In this document: positions 1 through 20,600 of the stretch, in pieces
How the letters are laid out: every line of letters starts with the position of its first letter
Numbering within the stretch: the first letter of the stretch is position 1
NCBI RefSeq assembly: GCF_030269925.1
Contig: NC_085128.1
Coordinates: forward strand, 16,370,501-16,434,500
Reading direction: 5' to 3'
Source of the DNA: Bombyx mori
Taxonomy: Eukaryota; Arthropoda; Insecta; Lepidoptera; Bombycidae
Length of the DNA: 64,000 bases
The notes under the pieces: generated by a model
Told to the model about the DNA's origin: nothing
What the model saw: only the letters and a program-made list of their open reading frames with translations
Database searches by the model: none
Position numbers and translations under genes: made by a program

Positions 1-1234
1 ATAAAAGCTATGGCGGTAGTAAAGTAACGTGAATGACTCGACAGATTTGTTTTTAAAGATGGCCCGTCGGTTGCTGTGTGCGTAAGATTGCTTTTAATTA
101 ATCCGGCATTAATATGGCGCGTAATCTCGATACTCTTCTGACTTTATAATATATCAATCATGTCCAAGAACAATTAGTATAGAAATTGTAATGGAAACCG
201 AAATTTGAATTCGTATAGGTATATCGATTTTAGTCGGTCAAAATTTAGCTAAATCTCTATAACACTTTTAATAATATGTGAACGAAAATAGACTTCAATT
301 TATTTGGAATGTCAGTTTTTTTTTAAATCCGTTATTAGAGTAAAACAACAGTTTTATTTATTTATTTATAAACTTTATTTATTATCCCTTAGGTTTGTTT
401 AAATTTTATTAGATAAGTGGTTTTACTTTATTTCATTTGTTATTTATGTTAGTGTACCGACTGAAGCTTATGTTAGTATTGTTATATAAAAGGGCCGATA
501 TTAGCGGTAGAACCTCCAATTAATATTTCTAAGTAGCTCTCCCTCTCCATCTTGAAACGGCCGTCTGGTGTAGACATGTGTAAGTAATGCGAGTGATATT
601 ACTCCGGTAATATTACTCTACGATGTAATGCAACATCACACATTACGCGAAGGAAACAAACATCACACTATCACCCAATATGTTTCTTTCTTTGTCGTGT
701 AATGTTGCTTAATACACGAACGGAACCGAGCGAGCGAGACAGACCGATCGACCAAAATAAATGAGCAAGCGACACGGAATTATTCCTAGTGATTTTGAAC
801 CGTATGCGTCGAACCCGTCGCTTGCGACGAAGGGCTCGACGAGCGAATTAACCCATAGGCACAACCCACTGAGTTTCTCGCCCGATCTTCTCAGTGGGTC
901 GCGTTTCCGATCCGGTGTTAGATTCTGCGAAGCACTACTCTTGCTAGGGTCAGTGTTAGCAACACTCCGGTTTGAGCCCCGTGAGCTCACCTACACATGT
1001 TAGGATGAAGCTGAAATAGCCTTTCAAGGCTATCAGCAATAGGAAGGAAAAGTCTTAATTACAAGATGTCGCTTTTTTTTAACGTGGAAGTTTTATGTGG
1101 ACCTATTTTAGGGATATGACTAAAAAAATGATGCTTCTTCCACCCCTAGATGTGTACTGCGGCATAATTGCATGTTCAAGATTCACGTGGCGTCTTAACA
1201 CACGAGTCAAGCTTGTTTTTATTGTTTGTTACAG
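1..1234. other. Intron of Mnk (partial)
   Basis: AT-rich intron sequence upstream of the first visible Mnk exon. It holds a copy of repeat family B (795-1050). Around 545-575 it has a fragment like the tRNA head of the SINE at 55296. No other Mnk exon is recognisable. Confidence 0.6.
795..1050 (-). repeat. Repeat family B copy
   Basis: Shares the GC-rich core CCCACTGAGAAGATC, the GATCCGGTGTTAGATTC-type block and the AAATAGCCT-to-GGTAGG end with copies at 16712, 31165, 38428, 50868, 57015 and 63290. Minus is taken as the orientation opposite to the copy at 63290. The element class is unknown. Confidence 0.75.
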
Positions 1235-7488
<6,254 letters not shown>

Positions 7489-7717
7489 CCGCCGCCGAGC
7501 CCGCCGAACGACCCGATACGGTTTCATTTGAGCCATTAAACGTATATTTTTATTGATAATGAAAACGACTGAGTAGTTTTTACGACGTGTAGCGTGCCGC
7601 GGGCGTCCCGGGCTCCGCACCAGGCGTGGATGATATTTTTGGATTTTTAAAATCCTCATTTTGAAGTCGAGCTCGTACTCGTGTGCGGTCGCCTTCCTTT
7701 CGTGGCCTATTCCTTGC

Positions 7718-7723
7718 AATAAA
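7718..7723 (+). promoter_or_regulatory. Poly(A) signal AATAAA for Mnk
   Basis: Canonical AATAAA 230 bases after the Mnk stop. Other AATAAA motifs at about 7972 and 8461 could give longer 3' ends. Confidence 0.5.
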
Positions 7724-8958
7724 TAGAAATTATGTAATTTTCGACGGCGTTTTCGGATCCTAGTCTGTTTATGTGATTGTTTTTATGCATTTTTACTGAT
7801 TATTAAAAAAAAAAACGCATCTCAATCTTTAAATTTCGAATCGATCTATGAAATGAGAAAGGTAGTTGAAGTGCGGGCGATATGTGACATTTTTATAAGG
7901 TGCAAGTGTAAATATTCTCGCGTTTATTTCGATCATTACATAATTATAATATTTTGGATATGTAAAATAAGAATAAAATTCTCTTAGTATTGTCCGACGA
8001 ACAGAACGGATGCTTGTGAATAGATTGTATGAAACGTCATATATGCTACGCTACTACAGTAGGCTACTTGCTACTTAATTAACCGAGAGGCCGAAACATT
8101 ACACAATTCTTAAATTACTCAAAGAGTTTAATGAAAATCTTTGTAAAAGATTGCAATTTTTAATAGATCTACTAATTAAAATATCTCGAACGAAGTATAA
8201 TATGATGATAATTATGTGTTGGCAAGTTGTCCTCTGTGAGTACCTACTTTAAGTGTTGCATGGGGTTCCATGGAGCTGCCATAACATTGTGATCAGTTTG
8301 AATACTTTTATATTGCTGAAAGAATGTGGTGTTGATATTGTTAAGTGTAGACTTGCTAGACTGTAATCCTGCGTAGTTCGTTGATTGGACGAGGAATGAA
8401 AATGTACAAATCAGTTGGCCGTTATTGTTTACATTATAAATTTTATATTACACAAATTATAATAAAAATTATATTTATGTTTTGTAATTCGTATCTGAGT
8501 GAGTGGCTTTAATCCAATCAATTTAAAAAAATTACATACGCAGATGTTTGTTGAAATTTTGTTTTACGACTAAATCATTGATTTGAAATGTCATTTGAAA
8601 TACAGATGTTTGAATTTTTATTTGTTTTTCATTTATTTGGACTAGTGAATCCCGGCTGTGGTAATCGAGGTTTTGTAAATAAGGTAACGATTGGCAATAA
8701 AATGCTGAAATATAACATTACTTTATCTGTCTTGAAAAATACTGCGCTAATTTTATGGATTAGGTAAATAACAGGTTCAATATATGCCTTGAGTTGGCAG
8801 ACAATCCAGTTAAAATTCATTTCTCTGAATAGTCAGGAGGTTGACGAGGGCCATGCTTCTATGTCACATTACGCCATGGGACGCTAGATTCACATCATCG
8901 CCGTGACTAGATAGCTTCTCGGTTAACAAGTTTTCCAATAATCGCGTATCAAAAATTA

Positions 8959-9066
8959 TAGGCAGCGGCTTGGCTTAGCCCATGGCATTGCTGACGTCCA
9001 TGGACGACCACTCACCATCAGGTGGACTGTGTGCTCGTCTGCCAATAAGGGCACTAATAAAAGAAG
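8959..9066 (+). repeat. LINE family C 3' tail (degenerate)
   Basis: Matches GGCAGCGGCTTGGCT, CATTGCTGACGTCCATGG and the CCATCAGGTGGACTGTGTGC tail seen in six other copies, and ends ACTAATAAAAG. Confidence 0.7.
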
Positions 9067-9205
9067 GCGTCATATGCATCTCACGAATAAGAAACAGTAA
9101 CCTTAGGTCGAATACAAAATGAAATACTTATGAAAAATTAAGGGCCTGGGCTTCTGGGTAATTCAACCATCTAAAAATAATTCTCAAGGCATACTGAGTT
9201 TTACA

Positions 9206-9733
9206 CCGGTCACTCACATTCGCACGAATACGCAAACCCGCAAGTGTAAGACGACATTTGCAAATGATTATGCAAAGTTTTCGCTGCATTCGTGGTTTTC
9301 CAAGCTGTGTCGGTTCTTTAACAGACATCAAAGCGCGCGAACCGCGATCCTTCGCATAGTGTCCCACACATTCGTGTGACCAGTTGCGCCCAGGATTGCA
9401 AGGGCAACGGACGTTTCGCTATTTTCATAGATCGTGACGTCTACTGTGTAGCGTATCTTCATCCAAAGAAATCCTATAAAAACAGCATGGCTATTAATGA
9501 TGTCTGGGAAAGAATTCAAAATTCTTTTTCTCTTCAATGCTTTATTGACGAATTAAAAAGGAGGAGAAATTCGTGAGACATTCGTAAACAAGTGCAGGAG
9601 GAAGCGCAAACGGGTCGGAAATTGAGTACCGAAACCATTTGTACAGCCGCTAAGTTTGCGAATGAATGTTTGACGGCCCTTGCCGCAAACATTCGTACAA
9701 TGTACGAATATTTGCGCGCGTGTGAGTGGCCGG
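9206..9733. mobile_element. Possible DNA-transposon remnant with inverted ends
   Basis: Left end CCGGTCACTCACA and right end GTGTGAGTGGCCGG are inverted repeats with one mismatch. Two short plus-strand ORFs (9376-9576 and 9592-9873) read through it, but I cannot name a domain in them. Mobile origin is an inference. Confidence 0.4.
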
Positions 9734-10204
9734 CATTAGAAATCATCTCGTATCACTGTTATATCATCATAATGACAGCAGATAATAAAATATCGCATAA
9801 ATCGACTTATTTGGCTTCAGGATTCAATGAAACAGAAGATCGACTAATTCGATTAAAGTCGATTCATACGTGACATTAAATTTTGACGCAGCACTAGTTG
9901 ACAGTAATGAGCTTATGACATTGTCTTTCTTGTCAAAAATCAATCCAGAGGGCGCTTTAATTTGCTCGGCCACGTAAGTCAGGGTCGTATTTTTCGTCTT
10001 AAAATATATTAATTACGTTAATTCACAATAAAGGTTAATATGTGAGAATGCTATAATATATAACAGAAGTATATTACTAGTGCTTTGTGTTAAAGTCACC
10101 GTATTGTAGGTAAGATGCCAGTCAATTCCTTAGCTAATCCGTCATCCTATTGGTGAATTAGCATGTTTTAATAATTTCCTAATTGATATCAGCATTTTTA
10201 TCGC

Positions 10205-10212
10205 TATATAAA
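10205..10212 (+). promoter_or_regulatory. Candidate TATA box of Sec24
   Basis: TATATAAA lies 105 bases before the Sec24 ATG, with an initiator-like TTCATTG about 35 bases downstream. A TTTTGCAG at 10291-10298 could alternatively be a 3' splice site for an upstream 5' UTR exon, so the promoter call is tentative. Confidence 0.35.
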
Positions 10213-10309
10213 CACCTAGTAGTGTGTTTGAGATAGTGATTTCATTGTTAATTGTTTTAAATGATTGTGTGTACTACAAAGAACATTGTGTTTTGCAGAT
10301 CGACAAATC

Positions 10310-11694
10310 ATGTCTAATTTGCCACCTAATCCGTTTGTAAGCCAGCCTGGAGCGAATGCAAACCCTGTGCAAGCCTTTAACCATAATCAATACGCTCAAG
10401 TACCATTGGGTCAGCTGCCCCCAGGATATGGAGGACTGAAGGACAACAATTCAAATAGTCCTCTTCATGGAACAATATCACCTCAAAATAATGCTATACA
10501 AAACATAAACAACTTCAATCAAAGTGCCAGTAGCTCACCAGCTTTCAATCAGCCTGGATTGGTGCAAGGTGGAATGCAAGGTTCGCCAATGAGACCTTTT
10601 CCACAAAGCTCTAAACCTCTAAATCAGATATCATCGCCTAGTCCTGTTTTTGTTTCCAATCCAAACCCTTATACCCCTAACTATCAACCTCAGAAACAAA
10701 TCAACGATAATGTACCACCACTAGTACCCCCTAGTCAACATAATCAACCCCTTGTGAATGGGCCTCCTTTGGCTGCATCCATGCCAAACCCAACATCTAG
10801 TAGCTACAGTCCTGTGCCTCCACTAAATAGGCCTCCAGTGGGAGGATATGGCCCCAGTTCAATCAATCAATATGGTCCAGCTCCAAATACAAAGCCTTCA
10901 GGACCACAGTCACTGCCCATACAACATAGTACTCAGTTTCCAGGCCCACCTCTGGCTGGTCCAACAAATATAGGTACCTCAGTGCCTCCTGTCAGTAGAA
11001 ATGTTGGGCCTTCAGTTCCTGGGCCTCTGAATCCACCTTATGCAAGTCCTATATCGGGTCCTGTCACTAACCCTCCAATAAGTGGCCCTCATATGGGTTT
11101 CTCAGTAAATGGACCACGCTCAAATGCCTTACCGCCAAATTCAGCAGTAGAAGCAAGGCCAGTGGGCCTAAATGGTCCTTTACCACCAGTCTCTGGACCT
11201 CCCAAGCAGTTCAGTTCTGCAAATCCTCTACCAATGATGCCATCTGTAAGCTCTCCACCTGGTCAACCTTATTTAAATCAACCTGTAAGTCAGCCAGGAC
11301 TTAACTCCAATATTGGTTCAAATGTACCCACAGCACTAATACCGCCTATGAATCAAAATATACCAGTAAATCAACAAGCGGGGCCTCCAAGTGGACCAAC
11401 TGGTGGGCCATTGAAAAGTAATATGCAGAGCAGATATCCTCAGATGCCACAGGCCAGTTACAATCAACAGTCTGCTCCGCAACAATCTACGAAATATCCA
11501 CAGCAGTACAATGCTCAAGGTTTGACACAGCAAATGGGACAGTTGAGTGTAACCAAGCAAGGTTTTGATCAACTTTGGGGTCATCACATGATTGACTTGC
11601 TGCAAACTAGACATATATTGCCTGAATACCCTGAGGATCCTCCGGAAATTAAGCTCGGACACCAGTTTGCTGATTCGCCCAATTGTAGTCCTGA
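10310..11694 (+). CDS. Sec24AB: Sec24 exon 1 (disordered N-terminus)
   Basis: 1,385 bases, ends phase 2 at a GTAAGT donor. Low-complexity Pro/Asn/Gln/Gly/Ser protein, with repeated GPP and PPL patches. The last residues, SPNCSPE, begin the conserved Sec24 core. Confidence 0.95.
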
Positions 11695-14600
11695 GTAAGT
11701 ATTGGTATTGTATTATAAATAGATAGGTTTAAGTTAAAAAATAAAATACAATTTTAAAATCTCAGTAAAAGTAATACATTATCAATTCTAATAATTAATG
11801 AAGTTTTCTACAACACCTGCACATTGTTTGAGTAGGTGTGGATATATTTGCATTTACTACACCTACGAGTACATTGTCATAGTGGTCGTAGTGATATATA
11901 AATACAATTGAAGAGAAACAATTTTTTATATTATTTAAATAAAAATTAAATGGAATTTTATTAAAAGTGATGATGGTAGGAATCGTATGGTTCATTGGTA
12001 GATTGCCATAAATAGTAGCGTATGAATTCTTATGGTCTCATTATTGCTTCTATGGTGCTAAGCCACTTCTGAAGCTCATCATGTGACTTACCACTGGAAG
12101 GCTAATTGTGTGATAGAAGTGATGATATAAGGAAATGACAAAAGGAAATTCTTGTATCAAGCAAGTAGTATTGTTCTATACACAAAAAGTTTGAACGCTA
12201 TTCTGCTGAACCTGACATGCTTATAACTATGTAGAACTGTGTATCACTCAAAAATATTATAACATAACTGGTGTTTTACCTGTCAAGCCAAGGCTGCTTC
12301 TAAATTTGTTTGGCAATCACAACTGATGATGGTATCATCATAGGAGGTGATGTGATGTTTGTAAGCAGTACTTTTCAACAATTTTTTCTGATAAACTAAA
12401 AACAGAGTCTGCAATGAACATTGTTAATGCATATATAATTACCCAATTAGTATTTTGAGAAGTTTTATCACGAAATGTTTCAAATATATGGGCTCTTAAA
12501 TCTGATCCTTTATAGGAAAAATGAGTCTGTCCCAATACTACCTCTGTAATAGCTAGGTCCCTTACATTGTAGGTGGATTTAGTGTCCATTTTGTGACTGA
12601 TACCTTTTTGGTGATCAAATGGTAATTAAGATGTGAATGTTATTGTCTAGTCCTTCTATGTTTGTTAATGTATTTGTAAGTTTTTCGATGGGTAGTGATT
12701 CTTAGGTGTATCAGCATAAGTTGATGATTTTCCCCAAAAATAAATGTTTGCACTGTGATTCTAAGCATGCTATGTGGCCAATTTGGTCTTAAAACTTAAT
12801 ATGGCTATGGAATGAGCTCCCCTCCACAGTGTTTCCTGAGCGCCATGACATGTCCTTCTTCAAACGAGGCTTGTGGAGAGTATTAAGCGGTAGGCAGCGG
12901 CTTGGCTCTGCTCCTGGCATTGCTGAAGTCCATGGGCGACGGTAACCACTTACCATCAGGTGGGCCGTACGCTCGTCTGCCTACAAAGGCAATAAAAAAT
13001 AATAATTGATAATGCTGATTCATGGATATCTAATGAGTTTTGTCTTCCAAAAATTATCACGACATATACATTTTTGTATTACTGTTATTATCTCAATAAG
13101 TTTTTTATCGTTAGCTATCGGAAGTACAATTTTAACAATCTTGATATACCAGAGAACGTGTTAAGGCAAGATTTATTGTATTGTGAAAATCAAGAAGTGC
13201 GTTATGATTATCCGTAATTTTTCAATAGACGCGTACTGAGACGTTAGGTGTTCAGTTTTATGATACGCTTCCTCACGCGACAACAGTATCGATGCGCCCC
13301 GGTGATGGTTTGTGTATTCAATGTAATTTATAAAAACTTTGGTGTATGATGATTATAGCATAAAACGCACACTAATTTATTTCTTTGGAGGCCAACATCA
13401 TGATAACTTTAAACTCTTTATTTTCTCTGTCACTGTTGTTACTTGCAGACTTCTTCTATATAAACTTAGTTCTGATTCCATTCGAATTAAAATACACGTT
13501 TATTAGCCAAATTAGCCAGTTTAAAAATTAAAATGGACGCATTGTTCTGCTTATCTAAATTTAAAATCTCTGAATATTTCTATTTTAAAATTCCATACTT
13601 TTTTTTTCACTTTTTTTCTGCCATCTTAGTCCGGTTGTTTCGTCAAAAAAATACAATTACTGTATTGTCATCGATCGTGGATGCGAAAGCAAAAATTCAA
13701 CTCCCATGATTCGTGAAATTTTGCTATGATAAAATTCCGTTACATAGATAGGTACCGGCCAAGCAAACGGCCTTTGTATTTACCAAAAACGAAAACCAAC
13801 TACCGTTTTCAACGAGTAGCAATCTAATTTACATCTACAATTAAATGAACAATTAAATATGTGTAGGTAAAAAGCGTGAACGTTTAAATAATATAGGTAT
13901 TTTACATAAGAAATGCAATTATATACAATATTTTTTTATTTTATTGCTTAGATGGTTGAACGAGCTCACAGCCCACCTGGTGTTAAGTGGTTACTGGAGC
14001 CAATAGACATCTACAATGTAAATGCGCCACCCACCTTGAGATATAAGTTGTAAGGTCTCAGTATAGTTACGACGGCTGCCCCACCCTTCAAACCGAAATG
14101 CATTACTGCTTCACGGCAGAAATAGGTAGGGCGGTGGTACCTACCCGCGCGGACTCACAACAGGTCTTACCACCAGTAAATAATAATTAATTCACTGCTA
14201 TCTAAAAATATGATCAACCTCTTAAAACCGTATAAACGTTAAATGATACAACATAAATACGATTACCTAGTACTTTTATTATTTCTAAATGAATTGTAAT
14301 AAAATAAGCAGATAACAAATATTTAAAAGAATGTATAGGACGTGTTATCGGTTTAATCAAATCTATAGATAACTCACCTATCTCATAGCTCTATCTCATA
14401 GCTCATGCTAGCTAGGTTAAGTGGTTACCGGAGTGACCCACCTTGGAGATGTCAAGTTTAAGTTTCAATTCAACTGTCCCCACCCTTTAAACTGGAAGTC
14501 CTGAATGTATCGCGGCAGAAGTCAGCAGTGTTGTGACACCCACCAGTAATAACGCAAATAAAAAAAAGGGCGCTTTGAATTTTACTACTCGAATATTCAT

Positions 14601-17600
14601 TATGAAACTTGATTTTTTCTGTTAAGTTAAAATAATACAATCAATAAAATTGTGATCAGACGATGTCTGTTTGTGCTTTTGTGTTCGTCGTATTTCACAA
14701 TAGAACACCAAATTGAGTGTAATTGATTCGTCCATTGTAGTAAGGAATTTTCACTGATGTGTCGAGATAAGCTTGTGTTGACGTAAATTTCGGTTTTATT
14801 TTATTTTAATGCACTAGACGGAACTAGATAAGTTCATGGTTCGTCAGCTGGTTACCGGGATCCTTATGGGTCTTAACGTGCATGTCCGTTATCCTTGTTC
14901 GTTGCCGTGCCTTGAGGCATGAGTTTGAAGTCTTGAATGTAAGTATGAAGTCGTCGTGGCCTAAAGGATAAGGCGTCCGGTGCATTCCTATCTTTCGATG
15001 CAACGGTGTTCGAATCCCGCAGGCGGGTACCAATTTTTCTAATGAAATACGTACTTACCACATGTTGACAATTGACTTCCACGGTGAAGGAATAACATCG
15101 TGTAATAAAATCAAACTGGCAAAATTACAATTTACGTAATTACTGGTGGTAGGACTTCTTGGAGTCCGCACCACAGTCCTGCCTGTTTCTGTCGTGAAGC
15201 AGTAATGCGTTTCGGTTTGAAGGGTGGGGCATCCGTTGTAACTGTACTGTAGTACTTATATCTCAAGGTGGGTGGCGCATTTACGTTGTCTATGGTCTCC
15301 AGTAACCACTTAACAGCAGGTGGGCTGTAAGCTCGTCCACCCATTTAAGCAATAAAAAAAATGTAATTTGCAAAGGCTGTCCTATCTAGTATAAATACAC
15401 AAATTCGGATATGTTGCGGGTTTAAGGCACTTAAATCAATTTTACCTTTAGAATTGATTGAAGTGGCTTAATCCCAAGTTCTTGTTTGTAGTAAAGGCAA
15501 AAAAAAATAATTTTTAAAGATTTGTATTTTTTCAATTTTGATTCTAATACTTTAAGCTTCAAAGCTTAAGGCTTAGGGTATGCTTAAAGATTAAGTTAAG
15601 CGCTTGATTTAAAAGAGACGGAAAGAGTATTTCGTTATTTTTTTTACTAAAATTTAAATTTCGTTTTTACATGTTTATAAGACGTTCAAAGCATAAAACT
15701 CATTTTCTTAACATTTTTCAAACTACTTCAATTCTAAAGGTACGATATATAAAAATATCCATGTGTGTATAATTATCTTCCATTTATACGCCGAAAGAAC
15801 TGGACGATTACGATTATTTTTTTAGGAAATCTTCAGTTCGGCCTAACGGACGATTCTGTATGGTAACGATAGGATCAAAGCTAAATCGGCCAGAAAGCCG
15901 AGAAGAATTGGGTTTGAAAAAATATATATTTTTAAATCTTAAAGAAAGATTGGCCGATGCGTGTGAGAACACTAGATACATTACTCGCGTGACAGATGCT
16001 AATGTTTCCGCGTATTCGATCGCGGTCACAAGTTTGCTTTTGTGTTTCTACAATTGACGATCGGTGATAAGCTACGTATTCTAATATAAACACTGTTGAC
16101 CCCCTTCTGTATACAATCGTTCGTAATACAAGAAGCGTCCCTTTGTTTTCGATGCATTGCCAATTTAAAAGCATCTCGTTTAGACACCAAATAAATCCGA
16201 ATGTTTATTGTGTAACGGCTATAGTTTTGTTCCTTGGATGGGTTGATATGCCCACACCTAGTGTTAACTGGTTAGCGGAACCTATCTCCTCCCCGCGTCG
16301 TTTCCTCACTGCTGACGGTCGTGACCATCATGTTTCAACAGTGTTTTATTTTTTGTCATGTCTTTCCAGCCTTTCCGATCATTGGCCGCGTTAAGGGCTT
16401 CGTTTAATAATGGCGTTTCTAGTGTGGTGTGAATTTGATTGAACCACCTTGTCGGACTCCGCCCGCATGGTCTCTTTCCCTCGAACTTCCCCCTCTCTCT
16501 AATCTATTAGGGTTTTCCGAGCAATGCGACCGAAGTACTCGAGTGGCGCGAAGGCAGAGTGTGGACAGTCTTGTCTTGATCTGCAGTTGTCTTAATTTGT
16601 TGACATTGGTTCTCTTCGCTGTCTAAGGTATCCGCGGCGCCTATAGTCATTTACAGAGTTAATGCCGCGGTGTCGGTATTCACGTTATAATGCCCACGCG
16701 CTCCGGTAGCGACACGAGAACCCTCTCATCGTGGCCGCCGGTAACTACATTCCCGATCCTGCGGACAGAATGGAAAGTAGTCGACGTCGCCCAAAACACG
16801 ACATTTCGGATCCTTCCGATCCACTAACGGTGCTTTTAGGTAACTCAAGCACCGGTCATCGTTCTCGTCGAACCCGTCGCTTGCGATGGAGGGCTCGACG
16901 AGTAAATTAACCCACAGACACAGCTCACTGAGTTTCTTGCCGGATCTTCTCAATGGGTCGCGTTTCCGAACCGGTGGTAGATTTTGCAAAGCACGGCTCA
17001 GGGTTCGCGTAAGCAACGTCGTCAGGTTTGAGCCCAGTGAGCTCACCTACTAGTTAAGGTTACGCTGAAATAGTCTCTCAAGCTTAGATAGGAAAAAAAA
17101 AGCTCCGGTAGTCACAGGACGGCCGTAAGCTTGTTCACCCATCTACGTAATAAAGAATAAGTTATATGAGTAACAAATAGCATGGACGTTAAGTGCTTTG
17201 ATTTATGCCGGTTTATTTTTTGCTCGATAAAAGAAAGACACGCGAATGTCGACCGTATTTTATCAAGGGAATGAACTTCGATACCAGACTACGTACCCTG
17301 TAACCGAATATGTCCAATGTCTCAAACCAACCTAATATTTTCTTCAAACAAATTTGGTTTTTAATGCTCCACGCATTATTAGGTCTTAAGGATATTTTTT
17401 TGTGAAATTTAAAGGCGGAAAGTCAAATAATTATGACTAAAAAAATAATAAAACTAATTAAATATAAGTAATAATTTAGAATATCTTTTTTAGAGGACGA
17501 TATTCACGTTTAATAGAAATGTGACTACCTCTGACCACAATGAGGCTTGAGGTCTCAATCGTTAATATAACGTTCATTTACCAAAGTAAACAAAGTGACA

Positions 17601-20600
17601 AAATGGAAAAGTGATTAAATATAGTTTTAAAACTACAACAACATGCTTGAATAGAAATTGTCGAACTAAACATTCATAGATATATTTTTATATTCGAGAT
17701 CCCGGTTCAAATATTAGGCTAACGTATTGTTCCGCGCTGGGGTTCGGGATAAATAAAATTCCACCGAAGTAAAACTTAAAAACTGTATTCAATACTTAGA
17801 ACACTTCACAAACACTTTAAAATTCTCAATTCACTTCTTCCGCTTCGCTTCAGGTGATCCGTTCGCTGTTTCGCTTCGAGTAGTTCCGATTACTAACTAA
17901 CTAGCTTCATGCCATCTCTGCAACGCTTTTATAGTTGACACGAAATCCCTAGAATCGTCGAGAATATTCCACACATTTCGAGTATTGCGTTTCCGCTATC
18001 TGACAATAGATGGCGTTGTACTTCTCGAGCGTTCTAGGTGCTACTAGATCCTTCGATATTCGTTCGACTATTCGGCGATAGATGGCGTTTATTTTTACCG
18101 GCGTAACGGTATTTTAAATTTCGAATTGTTTAAGTCGTCAAGTCGCTGAAAATTCCTTTGAATATACACATACATACAGGTTGAAATAAACTAAATAACT
18201 AAATGTCATTGTTAATATCTTTCACAGAATATTCAGATGCACGCTGAATAAGATACCAGAAACGAACAGCCTACTCCAGAAGTCAAGACTACCGTTGGGC
18301 ATACTCATACATCCATTCAAGGATCTCAATGTAAGTAAACATCAACTATAATTATATCATTTGTTCAGACGTCGAACGTTCATAAAGTCGTCGTGGCCTA
18401 AAGGATAAGACGTCCGGTGCATTCGTGTTGAGCGATGCAACTGTGTTCGAATCCCGTAGGCGGGTACCAATTTTTCTAATTAAATACGTACTTAACAAAT
18501 GTTCTCGATTGACTTCCACGGTGAAGGAATAACATCGTGTAATAAAAATGAAACCTGCAAAACTATAATTTGCGTAATCACTGGTGGTAGGACCTCTTGA
18601 GAGTCCGCGCGGGTAGGTACCACCACCCTGCCTATTTCTGCCGTGAAGCAGTAATAAGTTTCGGTTTGAAGGGGGAGCAGCCGTTGTACGGTAAAAACGG
18701 AGACCTTAGAATTCATATATGTTATTAAGGTGGGTGGCAGCATTTACTTTGTGGATGTCTATGGGCTCCTGTAACCACTTTACACCAGGTGGGCAGGGGG
18801 TGTGGGCAATAACGGGTACACAAAATGTGTTTAACATTAAGATATTCTTTCCAGCATCTACCAGTGATCCAGTGCGCTACGATAGTCCGCTGTCGGGCTT
18901 GTCGGACGTACATCAATCCGTTTGTCTACTTCGTCGATGCGAAGCGATGGAAATGCAATCTGTGTTATAGGGTCAATGACTGTGAGTATTGTTTGTGTGT
19001 GTATTTCTGCTTAAACGTTGTAGGATGTAGGTATTCCAAGTATTTAGCGACTTTAGAATAAAACGTCTCTTGGAGTCGTTCAAGAAGACAGAGTTGGTAA
19101 TTTCTAATAATACAGCATAAAAAAATCACGTTCCTAATGTTTTTGGGATGACCCGCAATGGAACACAATTAAACAAAACAGGGGTAAGTGTGTGTGTTCG
19201 TGGTATGATACGACCCGTTGAAAACCGAAGGAAATACTAGTTTATACTTTATAGAAGTATTGTTACGCACTGGAGTTCGGGATAAATAAAATTTTACCGA
19301 ATCACAAGTTGAAAATGTATTAAGATTTAGAACGCTTAAAACAGTTCATAAACACTTTAAAATTCATAATTCACTTCTTCCGCTTCGCTTCAAGTGATCC
19401 ATTCGCTGTTTCGCTTCGAGTGGTTCCGATTACTAACTGACTCGTGCCATCTCTGCAACACTTTTATAGTCGATACGACATCTCTAGAATTATCGAGAAT
19501 ATTCCACAAAAGTCGAGTATTTTCGATGTTTGTTCTATCCGCTATCTGACAATAGATGGCGCTGTACTTCTCGATCTTTCTCGGCGTTACGAGTTCCTTT
19601 GATATTCGTTTCGGCTATTCGGCGATAGATGGCGTTACTCTTACCGTGGAAGATCTTCCACCGAGCCGGTGATATTGCTCGGTAGACCGACGGTCCTTGA
19701 TGAATTGCAGTTGGTTACAAACACAAAAAGACCCAAACAAAATTGAAATCGGACTTGCGATCGCACATCCCTCGTCACCTTTCTGTGCTAAACCTTTAAT
19801 ATAATTCTTTTTGTTACGCATACCTGCTTGTTTTGCCTTGGCTATCTGTTTCTTGTCTACTTTCTCCTTCTTTTTATCTTTTGTGTTTCATCGTAAACAA
19901 AAACTTTGTATCTTTTTTATGTTTGTAACCAATTGCAAAGACATCGTCGTATCAAGCCGACAACTAAACTGTGTGTCGTCGGAGAGCTCTGAAAGCGGAC
20001 TTTGAATACTGTAGAGATAATCTAGCAATTAAACGTAGATCGATAATGGATTGATAATGCAAATGTTTGCAAATGATGAACGCGATAACGTTAAATAATT
20101 TGTTTTGAATATATTGTGTGCGCGCTTAGGGAAGCGGGGGGAATTTTGGCGTTTATTGGTTAACGGAAGCAGAGATTGCGGTTTTTTTTAATAGCTTACA
20201 TAAATACTGAAGGCATTTCTAAGTTTTTTGTCTGATGTATATGATGCGTCTATATTTAACCTTAGAAGAAGAAAATAGAAAAATCCTTAGAAGATATTTT
20301 TTTTTTTGTTTCTGTATTAAGAATTAACATAAATTTACATATCCGTATTTTATAGAAACATAATATCTCCGTCGAATGTAGTGAAATTTTGGGTGCTTTA
20401 ACAACAAAGGGATGTTCTTCGATGGCGCGGGTGATATATTGCTCTGTAGACGGATGGAACTTGTATATATGCAAACTTATCCTGTCGTCAGTGAGATTCA
20501 GACGTCTGTCAAAAATCTTGTGTTCCATGATGGCTACCAACACAAAAAAAATGTTTGTAAAGTCGGTTTACGGACGATAGCTTTACGTGATGACGTCAAT

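Larger units (their letters stand above)
7489..10204. other. Spacer between Mnk and Sec24
   Basis: Mnk 3' UTR, then AT-rich DNA without a gene I can support. It contains a degenerate LINE family C tail (8959-9066) and an inverted-repeat element (9206-9733). Confidence 0.6.
11695..18227. other. Sec24 intron 1, 6.5 kb
   Basis: Holds a LINE family C tail (12804-13006), SINE copies (13933-14185, 14410-14570 and 14948-15362), a family B copy (16712-17094) and an LTR-like repeat (17727-18108). The stretches 11695-12800, 15363-16200 and 17100-17720 show no gene I can support. 16214-16660 is less AT-rich and unexplained. Confidence 0.65.

Noticed and set aside
10265..10309. Upstream in-frame extension of the Sec24 ORF
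   Set aside because: It starts at a non-ATG codon and crosses a possible splice acceptor. MSNLPPNPF at 10310 fits the family better.
15814..16174. Overlapping short ORFs on both strands
   Set aside because: No domain, splice context or repeat identity could be seen; treated as intron sequence of Sec24.
16214..16660. GC-richer stretch in Sec24 intron 1
   Set aside because: Looked like a decayed LINE end, but no motif was clear enough to name it.
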